A stretch of DNA of 64,000 nt from Verrucomicrobiota bacterium (GTDB taxonomy: Bacteria > Verrucomicrobiota > Verrucomicrobiia > JABWAM01). The DNA lies in NCBI GenBank assembly GCA_023269615.1, contig JAHFSY010000007.1:1-64000 (forward strand), written 5' to 3'. Shown one piece after another: positions 53,508-61,065 of the stretch. Below the pieces are notes generated by a model that saw nothing but the letters and a program-made list of their open reading frames with translations, was not told the DNA's origin and did not search any database. Position numbers and translations under genes: made by a program. Every line of letters starts with the position of its first letter. Position 1 is the stretch's first letter.

Positions 53508-56500
53508 TTATCTGGCCACCCCCAGCGACTCGACCAGCATGAGAAGTTGCTTCAACTTTTTGGCGACGGTGAGGCGCGGAGATGGATCGAGACGTGGAAA
53601 TTTTCCACCCACTTGGATGAACGCGCCGCCTTTTTGCAGCATCACTTTTCCATCCTCCACTTCCACGGATGTGATGGATGCGGCGGCGGCGGCCAGACGG
53701 ATCCTTGCGAGGTCGAGCATGTGGGCCACGGGCTTCGGGAGTTTTCCGAAACGGTCCTGCCACTGGCCAGCCAGTTTTCGCAATCCCTCCGCACTGTCGG
53801 TTTCGGCAAGACGGCGGTACGCCTCGATGCGCAGACGGCTTTCTTCCATGTAACTTCTCGGAATGAACGCCCCCTCGTCTTTCACCGCGTGGTCCTCCGA
53901 CACGGGGAGAAAATCGAGGTGCACCCGCACTTCCACTCGCGGTGGAACCTTTTCCCCTTTCATCCGCGCCAGCGTTTCCTTGAGGAGCTGGCAGTAAAGT
54001 TCGAACCCGATCGCCGTGGCATGACCGCTTTGCGCGGTGCCAAGAATGTTTCCCGCGCCGCGAATCTCCAAATCGCGCATCGCCACCTTGAAGCCCGCGC
54101 CGAGATGGCTGTATTGCTTGATCGCGCTCACGCGTTTGCGCGCATCCGCCTCGATCATCAGGTGACGCGGCAACAGGAGGTACGCGTAGGCCTTCATCTG
54201 GCTGCGCCCCACTCGTCCGCGCAACTGGTACAGATCGGCGAGGCCAAAGCGGTCCGCACGATCAATGATGATCGTGTTCGCGCGCGGAATATCCAGACCG
54301 CTCTCGATGATCGTCGTGGCCACCAGCACGTCCATTTCTCCCGCGACAAATCGCATCATCACCGCCTCCAGGTCATCCTCGTCCATCTGTCCGTGACCGA
54401 TTTCCACACGCGCGTTTGGGACGAGTTCCACGATGCGGTCGCGCACCTGCTGGATGGATTGCACGCGGTTGTGGAGAAAATAAACCTGCCCGCCACGCGC
54501 GATCTCCCGCTCGATGGCGCTGCGGATGAGGCGCTCGTCGTATGCGGCGATCAGTGTTTCCACGGGCAGGCGGTTGAGCGGCGGCGTCTCGATCGTGCTG
54601 ATGTCCTTCGCCCCCATGAGCGAAAGGTAAAGCGTGCGCGGGATCGGCGTGGCGGACAGCGTGAGCATGTCCACGAGCTTGAACATCTGCTTGAAACTCT
54701 CCTTATGCTTCACGCCGAAACGCTGCTCCTCATCCACCACGACGAGCCCCAGATCCTTGAAGTGCACATCGGGCTGCAGCAGGCGATGCGTGCCGATGAG
54801 GATGTCCACAACGCCCTCGCGTGCGGCGGCGATGCTTTTGCGCTGCTGCGACTTGGTGCGAAAGCGGCTCACGAGGTCGATGCGCACCGGGTAATCGGCC
54901 ATGCGCTCGCGGAACGTGCGCTCGTGCTGCTGCGCGAGGACCGTGGTGGGCGCGAGCACGGCGACCTGCTTGCCGTTCATCACCGCCTTGAATGCCGCGC
55001 GGATGGCCACCTCCGTCTTTCCAAAACCGACATCTCCGCAGATGAGACGGTCCATCGGCTTCGTGGATTCCATTTCCTCCTTCGTGTCGGAGATGGCGGT
55101 GAGCTGGTCGGGCGTTTCATCGTACAGGAATGAATCCTCAAATTCCTTCTGCCACTCGTTGTCGGGCGCGCAGGCGAATCCCTTGTTGGACTTGCGCTCA
55201 GCCTCCACCTTCAACATTTCCGCTGCGTAATCGAGGATGGCCCGCTGGGCCTGCGCCGCCGCCTTGCCCCACCGCGACCCGCCCATTTCATCGAGCTTCG
55301 GCATCGCCCGTCCCACGCCCACGTAACGCCCGACGAGGTGGGCCTGCTCCACGGGAACATGCAGCAGTGCGCCGCCCGAGTATTCGAGCGTGAGCACCTC
55401 CTGCTCGCGTCCATCCACCCCGACCTTGCGGACGCCAAGAAATTTCGCGACGCCATGATGCACATGCACGACAAAATCTCCCTCGTTGAACTGGCTGAAA
55501 TCGAGCGCCTCGCGGCGCATCCGTGCGCGCGCCATTTTTTTCTGCCGTCGCGCCATGAGCAGCGTCTGGTAACGCCCGAAAATCTCGGCATCGCTCAGCA
55601 CCACCAGTTTTGCCGAAGGCCATGCGAAGCCGCGCAGCAGGGGGGCTTGGACCCAGGTGACGCTTCCACGATCCAGATCAGGGCCCGCCAGTTCCCTCAA
55701 GCGGCGTTCCTCGCCCTCGTTGTTGCAGCAGATCAAAAGGTGATGATCCTGCGCAATCCAGTCACGCCAGTGGCGCATCAGGAGATCGTGACGCTGTTCC
55801 CGCAGCACCGTGTCGAGCGCGGCGGACACGAGAAAATCGTGGCCAAAAATGTCGAGGATGATTTCCCCGCCGCCGCCGCGAAAATTGGCCGCGGATGGAC
55901 TCAGCGAAACTGCTTCCTTCGGGTCGGATGGCTCACGCCAGACGACGTGATTTTCCGGCATGTAATCCTCGAGACGGGATGGATCAGCCGCAGCAGACAA
56001 CGCCTCGAACGGCGTCCACTCCATTTCGCCGGTCGCGGCTGTTGATGATTGTGTCTCCACGTCAAAGAAGCGCATGGACTCGATGCGGTCGCCGTCGAAC
56101 TCGATACGGACGGGCGCATTGCCTTGAAATGGAAAAATATCAAGGATCCCGCCGCGTCGGGCAAACTGGCCGCGCCCCGCCACCTGTGATTCGCGTTCGT
56201 GGCCGTGGCGACTCCATTCCTCCGCCAGCGTGTCCATCACGATGCGGTCACCGACTTTCAAACGCCGTCGTTGCGCGTCGAGGCTTGACGGCGAAGGGAT
56301 GTCCTGGAACGACGCTTTTTCGGTTGCGACCACGATCCTGACATTGCAGCCATCGCGAAGGACGCGGAGAGCGTCATGCATCTGCGCACGCGATTCGAGA
56401 TCGGGCAATGAATCTGGAGCGGGGGCGGATTCAATTTCTGGAAAATGGAGAACGGTGGATTCCGCGGTGTGAAAGATGCCGTTGAGCGCGGAGATTTCGG

Positions 56501-56639
56501 AAAAGAGATGTTCCTGCTGTTTCACGGAGGAGGCGAGCACGAGGAGCGGGCGGCCTGTGGCTGCAGCGACGAGATGAATGACAAACGCCTTGCCGGCCTC
56601 GGCCACGCCGCCAACAGACAACACTTCCCCCTTCTCCAA
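53508..56639 (-). CDS. mfd: Transcription-repair coupling factor
   Basis: The 1043-residue protein is Mfd. It has a UvrB-like N-terminal part, a CarD-like RNA-polymerase interaction domain (NEGDFVVHVHHGVAKFLGVR) and RecG-like helicase motifs (GDVGFGKTEVAIRAAF, VVDEEQRFG, SATPIPRTL, GRVGRSQMKAYAYLL). It removes RNA polymerase stalled at lesions and recruits UvrABC. The start is uncertain: a TTG at 56639 is the nearest usual start codon, but Mfd-like residues (HLPEVSSLAARLEKG) continue upstream. A heptamer array lies just before them (56678-56719). Confidence 0.93.
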   Translation of the reverse strand: MEKGEVLSVGGVAEAGKAFVIHLVAAATGRPLLVLASSVKQQEHLFSEISALNGIFHTAESTVLHFPEIESAPAPDSLPDLESRAQMHDALRVLRDGCNVRIVVATEKASFQDIPSPSSLDAQRRRLKVGDRIVMDTLAEEWSRHGHERESQVAGRGQFARRGGILDIFPFQGNAPVRIEFDGDRIESMRFFDVETQSSTAATGEMEWTPFEALSAAADPSRLEDYMPENHVVWREPSDPKEAVSLSPSAANFRGGGGEIILDIFGHDFLVSAALDTVLREQRHDLLMRHWRDWIAQDHHLLICCNNEGEERRLRELAGPDLDRGSVTWVQAPLLRGFAWPSAKLVVLSDAEIFGRYQTLLMARRQKKMARARMRREALDFSQFNEGDFVVHVHHGVAKFLGVRKVGVDGREQEVLTLEYSGGALLHVPVEQAHLVGRYVGVGRAMPKLDEMGGSRWGKAAAQAQRAILDYAAEMLKVEAERKSNKGFACAPDNEWQKEFEDSFLYDETPDQLTAISDTKEEMESTKPMDRLICGDVGFGKTEVAIRAAFKAVMNGKQVAVLAPTTVLAQQHERTFRERMADYPVRIDLVSRFRTKSQQRKSIAAAREGVVDILIGTHRLLQPDVHFKDLGLVVVDEEQRFGVKHKESFKQMFKLVDMLTLSATPIPRTLYLSLMGAKDISTIETPPLNRLPVETLIAAYDERLIRSAIEREIARGGQVYFLHNRVQSIQQVRDRIVELVPNARVEIGHGQMDEDDLEAVMMRFVAGEMDVLVATTIIESGLDIPRANTIIIDRADRFGLADLYQLRGRVGRSQMKAYAYLLLPRHLMIEADARKRVSAIKQYSHLGAGFKVAMRDLEIRGAGNILGTAQSGHATAIGFELYCQLLKETLARMKGEKVPPRVEVRVHLDFLPVSEDHAVKDEGAFIPRSYMEESRLRIEAYRRLAETDSAEGLRKLAGQWQDRFGKLPKPVAHMLDLARIRLAAAAASITSVEVEDGKVMLQKGGAFIQVGGKFPRLDPSPRLTVAKKLKQLLMLVESLGVAR

Positions 56640-56677
56640 CCGCGCGGCGAGGGATGAGACCTCGGGCAGGTGGAGCC

Positions 56678-56719
56678 ATGCGGAGCGTTGAGTATGGGGT
56701 GCGGAGTGCGAAGCGATAA
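56678..56719. repeat. Heptamer tandem repeat at the mfd 5' end
   Basis: Six 7-bp units of the GCGGAGT type run from 56678 to 56719 (GCGGAGC, GTTGAGT, ATGGGGT, GCGGAGT, GCGAAGC, GATAAAC). They lie in the frame upstream of the annotated mfd start and translate SHSAPHTQRS. Confidence 0.6.
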
Positions 56720-56862
56720 ACCGTTGAGGGTGAGATGGAAGTATGAAGAGTGAAACATCCGCGTCAATCCCCCTTCGACAGGGCCATCATCAGCGCGGAA
56801 TTTTTTTTACCTTGTTCAATGCTTGAATCAATGCGATCACGTCTCATGGATTTCGATCAATC

Positions 56863-58374
56863 ATGAACAGCTACTTCACCGGTTCGCCATTGCGGATCGG
56901 CAACGAAACGCAGCTTCTGATGGATGACACCATCATCGAGGACCGGTGGCGGCTCAGGCGCGTCCTGCATCAACCGGACAAGCACCCTCGCAATCCCGTC
57001 ATCGTCCGCGACAAGCCGTGGGAGGGCGACACGACGCAGGGAGCCCAGGTCATCTGGGACGAGGAGCTTGGCCTCTACCGCATGTGGTATCTGGGCTGTT
57101 ACATCTCGACCTACTACTATGGCAGCGGCCCGGTGATTCTCGTGTGTTATGCCGAGAGCGAGGATGGCTTCAACTGGGTGAAGCCCCTGACTGACCGGTT
57201 TCCGGTTGGGAAACACAAAAAAACCAATGTGGTTCATTGCGGCATTCACGACCAGGGGACTTACTATTTTACCGATGATCCCGAAGCCTATTCCACCCGT
57301 TTGCAGAACGGGAACATGTCTCAGGTGTTCAAGGACATGAACGATCCCGATCCCTCACGCCGCTACAAGATGATCAGCACCGAGGGACGACCCCACCCCA
57401 CCATCCGCGAAATCCACACGGGCGTGAGCCTGCTCGTCTCTCCCGATGGCTTTCATTGGAAACTCAGCGGCGACCGCCACATCCTCGACCATTCGAGCGA
57501 CTGCCTGAATCACCTCGTGCGCGACGACGCCAACGACCGCTGGCTGCTTTATTGCCGTCCGCCCGTGTTTCATTGCGGGCGCCATGACCCGCTGCGCAAC
57601 ACACGGAGGCGAGTGGCCGTGATGACCAGCCGTGACCTCGTGGAGTGGAGCTATCCGCATGTGGTGATGTATCCCGACGAACACGACACGCCCGATTATG
57701 ATCACGTGAAAGTGTTCCGATGCGGCAACATCTTCATCATGATGTACTCCGCGATGGAAGGCGACACGACCGGGCGATGGGAGATCCGCCTGGCCAGCAG
57801 CCCCGATGGCTTTCACTGGGAGCGCATCCACACCCGCGAGACGTGGCTGGGGCGCGGCCTGCCCGGCTCGTGGGACGCCGGCGGGATTCTTCCCTCCACC
57901 ACGCCGGTCCAGCAGGGGGAGCGTCTGCTGCTGTATTACAGCGGCATGCTGCGCGGACAGGAGGAGCAGGGGGATTGCGCGGCGGGCATCGGCCTGGCCA
58001 CGATCCGTCTCGACCGCTTTGTCGAACAGCGCGCCGACCGGGAGCCCGGCTATCTCCTCACCAAGGAATTCATTCTCGAGGGAAAGACGTTGTGCGTGAA
58101 CATGGAAATCAACAAAAGCACCAACCTGCCCGAGCGCCCGAGCCTGCGCGCGGAAATCCTGCGCCATCCTCCGTTCGGCAAACACTGGGAATTCAACGAG
58201 GCCTGCGAAGGATTTTCGTTCGATGATTGCGACCCCATGTGCATTGACCACACCGACGCCACGGTCACGTGGAAAGGAAAGAAGGACCTCTCCTCCCTCG
58301 CGGGCAAACCGGTCTACATCCGTTTCGAGCTGGTGTACGCCGGCCTCTTCTCCTTCCGTATCGCAAAGGATTAA
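56863..58374 (+). CDS. Beta-propeller glycosidase-like protein
   Basis: The 503-residue protein looks like a five-bladed beta-propeller of the GH32/43/130 kind. Blade motifs of the type S-x-D-G-x-x-W recur at about residues 100 (SEDGFNW), 193 (SPDGFHW) and 314 (SPDGFHW), with acidic strands between, and a C-terminal beta-sandwich follows from about 410. There is no signal peptide, so it is probably cytoplasmic. The substrate is unknown. It is the first of a rightward cluster and is divergent from mfd. Confidence 0.65.
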   Translation: MNSYFTGSPLRIGNETQLLMDDTIIEDRWRLRRVLHQPDKHPRNPVIVRDKPWEGDTTQGAQVIWDEELGLYRMWYLGCYISTYYYGSGPVILVCYAESEDGFNWVKPLTDRFPVGKHKKTNVVHCGIHDQGTYYFTDDPEAYSTRLQNGNMSQVFKDMNDPDPSRRYKMISTEGRPHPTIREIHTGVSLLVSPDGFHWKLSGDRHILDHSSDCLNHLVRDDANDRWLLYCRPPVFHCGRHDPLRNTRRRVAVMTSRDLVEWSYPHVVMYPDEHDTPDYDHVKVFRCGNIFIMMYSAMEGDTTGRWEIRLASSPDGFHWERIHTRETWLGRGLPGSWDAGGILPSTTPVQQGERLLLYYSGMLRGQEEQGDCAAGIGLATIRLDRFVEQRADREPGYLLTKEFILEGKTLCVNMEINKSTNLPERPSLRAEILRHPPFGKHWEFNEACEGFSFDDCDPMCIDHTDATVTWKGKKDLSSLAGKPVYIRFELVYAGLFSFRIAKD

Positions 58375-58408
58375 TCTGTTTTCCCCCAAGTGAGAAAAAT
58401 TTCCACAA

Positions 58409-58467
58409 GTAGCTGCGTTCGCAAGAACGCGGCCGCCCCGGAACCAAACTCTTGCGAGTTCGGCTAC
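58409..58467. repeat. R3 repeat element, complete
   Basis: 59 bp from GTAGCTGCGTTCGCAAGAAC to GCGAGTTCGGCTAC. Each half forms its own hairpin (CGTTC-GCAA-GAACG and AACTC-TTGC-GAGTT) and the two ends are complementary. It ends 2 bp before the nitrilase start codon. A half copy is at 1892-1911. Confidence 0.72.
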
Positions 58468-58469
58468 AG

Positions 58470-59345
58470 ATGAAATTGACCCTCGCCACCTGCCAGTTCC
58501 CGATTGACCGCGACATCCGCGCAAACCGGGATCACGTGTTGCGGCAGATGAAGCTGGCCCGGCGCCAGGGCGCGCACGTGGCGCATTTTCCGGAATCCTG
58601 CCTGTCCGGATATCCCGGCGCCGAGTTCAAGTCATTCCGCGGCTTCGACTGGAATCTCCTGGAGGACTGCACACGACAAATCATGGACGGGGCACGACGT
58701 CTCCGCCTCTGGGTGATCCTCGGGTCCAGCCACCGGTTGACCGGCAAACACAAACCCCGCAACTGCCTCCACCTGGTCAACGATCACGGGCGTCTCGTGA
58801 ATCGTTACGACAAACGCTTCTGCACGGGGGACAAAAGCGAGTCGAGTGACGACTTGAAGCATTTCAGCCCGGGCAACCACACGGTCGTCTTCCGCGTCCG
58901 CGGCATCGTTTGCGGCCTGCTGATCTGCCACGATTTTCGCTATCAGGAGCTCTACCGCGAATACAAGCGTCTCGGCGTCCAGCTCATGCTCCATTCCTAT
59001 CACAACGGCCACATCGCCCGCGCCAGGCTGCGGCGGATGGGGAATGTCTGGGGCATGATCGTCCCGCCCACGATGCAGGCTTATGCCGCCAACAACCACA
59101 TGTGGATCAGCTCCAACAACACCTCGGCGCGCGAATCGTGCTGGCCCAGCTTCTTCGTGCGCCCGGATGGCGCCATCACCGGACGCCTGCGAAACAATAT
59201 TGCCGGCGTTTTGATTTCCACCGTTGACACGCGCGCGAAAATCTACGACGCATCGGAGGCGTGGCGCGACCGCGCCATGAAAGGAATCCATCACAGCGGA
59301 AAGCTCCTGCGCGACAAACGCGCCGAAACACGCACCGCGCTCTGA
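58470..59345 (+). CDS. Nitrilase-superfamily amidohydrolase
   Basis: The 291-residue protein has the nitrilase catalytic triad: Glu42 in FPESCLSGYPG, Lys115 in RYDKRFC and Cys153 in ICHDFRYQE. It should cleave a C-N bond in an amide or carbamoyl compound; the substrate is not predictable. The ATG at 58470 starts just after the R3 element with no evident Shine-Dalgarno, so its translation may be coupled or altered by the repeat. It precedes DUF1028 by 25 bp. Confidence 0.85.
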   Translation: MKLTLATCQFPIDRDIRANRDHVLRQMKLARRQGAHVAHFPESCLSGYPGAEFKSFRGFDWNLLEDCTRQIMDGARRLRLWVILGSSHRLTGKHKPRNCLHLVNDHGRLVNRYDKRFCTGDKSESSDDLKHFSPGNHTVVFRVRGIVCGLLICHDFRYQELYREYKRLGVQLMLHSYHNGHIARARLRRMGNVWGMIVPPTMQAYAANNHMWISSNNTSARESCWPSFFVRPDGAITGRLRNNIAGVLISTVDTRAKIYDASEAWRDRAMKGIHHSGKLLRDKRAETRTAL

Positions 59346-59370
59346 CTATTTTCCAAAGAAAGATTCAACC

Positions 59371-60138
59371 ATGAACGATTTCATACCCTGGCAACGCGTC
59401 AACACCATCAGCCTCTGCGCGGTTGATACCAAAACCGGGGAATCCGGCGTGGCGGTCGTTTCCGGCCATGTCGCCGTCGGCGCCCTCGTCCCCTATGCAG
59501 AGACGGGCGCGGGCGCGATCGCGACCCAGGCGGTGATCAGCCCGATGTACGGAACGCGCGGGCTTGATCTCCTGCGCAAAAAGGTTGCCGCCACGGAAGT
59601 CATCCGTCGCCTCACGGCCGAGGACATCACCATCACCGCGGACGATCCGAAGATCAGCGAATACTACGCCCAGGAAAACATGAAGAAGGAAGGCGTGGAC
59701 TTCGTTCGCGACAGGGAAAACCGCCGCATTTTTTGGAACACCCAGCGGATTCGGCAGGTGGCCGTCGTGGACTCCGAAGGGCGCGCCGCGGTTCACAGCG
59801 GCGCCTGCATCTTCCCGGTGGTCGCCTCCGTCACGGGTGATGGTTTTGCGTGCGTGGGCAACATGCTGGTGGATGACAAGGCCGTCACGGCCATGGCAGC
59901 CGCGTACGAGCAGGCCCGACGCGAATCCAGGACGATGCTGAAACGACTGGTCGCGGCCCTGCTGACCGTTCCGGCGGCGGGCGGCAACAAGCGCGGCAAC
60001 AAAGCGGCCGCCGTGCTGGTGGTGCGTGAAAAGGGTCACTGGTCCGGCACCGACCGCTATTGTGACGTTCGGGTGGACTATGACGAAAATGCCGTCGAGA
60101 AGCTGGCCAGGCTGACCGAGCATTATGAGCCGGGTTGA
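59371..60138 (+). CDS. DUF1028-family protein (Ntn-hydrolase-like)
   Basis: The 255-residue protein matches DUF1028: NTISLCAVDTKTGESGVAVVS at the N-terminus, VGALVPYAETGAGAIATQA, then VSGHVAVGA and the terminal VRVDYDENAVEKL. The family has an Ntn-hydrolase-like fold and is often encoded near amidases and transporters; the activity is unknown. A start with AAAGAAAG upstream is used. It is part of the same rightward cluster as the nitrilase. Confidence 0.85.
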   Translation: MNDFIPWQRVNTISLCAVDTKTGESGVAVVSGHVAVGALVPYAETGAGAIATQAVISPMYGTRGLDLLRKKVAATEVIRRLTAEDITITADDPKISEYYAQENMKKEGVDFVRDRENRRIFWNTQRIRQVAVVDSEGRAAVHSGACIFPVVASVTGDGFACVGNMLVDDKAVTAMAAAYEQARRESRTMLKRLVAALLTVPAAGGNKRGNKAAAVLVVREKGHWSGTDRYCDVRVDYDENAVEKLARLTEHYEPG

Positions 60139-60224
60139 ACAACAGCCACTGGCCTGAAAATATGGATCGTACTCCCTCCTTGCTGGGACGCAAAAAATGG
60201 GTGATAATGCCGGGAAAGGACATC

Positions 60225-60980
60225 ATGCGTATCCACCATACAACGCGCGAAAGTTTCACGCTTGTGGAGCTTTTGGTCGTGATTGCCATCATTGCCATCC
60301 TTGCGGCGCTGCTCATGCCGGCGCTGAAAAACGCGAAGATCTCCGCGCAAAAGGTGCGGGGCATGAACAATCTCCGCCAAGTGGGAATAGCCATCCAGAT
60401 GTACCGGAATGACAACAGCGACCGAGCACCCAATAACGCTTTCATGGGAAGCGGTGCGGGGGGCAACTATTGGGCCGGCAACAGCATGGGCCCCATCATG
60501 GACATGTTGTTGCCCTATGTGAGTCGCAGCACGGTTGTTGCGAGCAACTTACTTTACTCGACCAGTCAACAAATCACGCCTTGTCCTAGTCTCTACTACA
60601 AATCGTCCGCCAACACAATCTATGCGATTCAGTGTAATTTCAACGTCATGGGTGGTCACGACCCTTCCGTCTGGCCGAACGCCTACCACACCATCAAGGA
60701 CATCAAGTATCCATCCACCACTTTCCTCATTGCGCATGGATACAATGGCGTAGCCACCTCCCCCACACATTTTGATGACATATTTGACGGGTTTCACTAC
60801 CCCGACTATTCCCCCCCATATTGGAGTCTCGGGACGCAGTTTTACTTTGTGGATGACCATGTGGAGTGGGTTGCATTCCAAGGCATCACACCCAATTCGA
60901 GATGGAATAAAGCCCACCCGGACCCTCCTCCCAGTTATGGTTCAGATTGGTATGGCGGAACTCAGATTTTCGGGCCGTAA
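60225..60980 (+). CDS. H-X9-DG-type prepilin-like protein
   Basis: The 251-residue protein has a prepilin N-terminus (SFTLVELLVVIAIIAILAALL) and a C-terminal domain ending in the D-x-H-V-E-W form of the H-X9-DG motif (FVDDHVEWV). I chose the ATG at 60225 because GGGAAAGGA stands 6 bp upstream. It is more AT-rich than its neighbours. Its position within a glycan/amide gene cluster fits the PVC habit of such proteins. Confidence 0.75.
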   Translation: MRIHHTTRESFTLVELLVVIAIIAILAALLMPALKNAKISAQKVRGMNNLRQVGIAIQMYRNDNSDRAPNNAFMGSGAGGNYWAGNSMGPIMDMLLPYVSRSTVVASNLLYSTSQQITPCPSLYYKSSANTIYAIQCNFNVMGGHDPSVWPNAYHTIKDIKYPSTTFLIAHGYNGVATSPTHFDDIFDGFHYPDYSPPYWSLGTQFYFVDDHVEWVAFQGITPNSRWNKAHPDPPPSYGSDWYGGTQIFGP

Positions 60981-61065
60981 TTATTTCCAGTCCATCCGCA
61001 TTTTCGATTGCTTCATCCGTGTTGAGCCGTCCTGTAGCGGAAACAATTCAAGAACGAGCTCTTTT

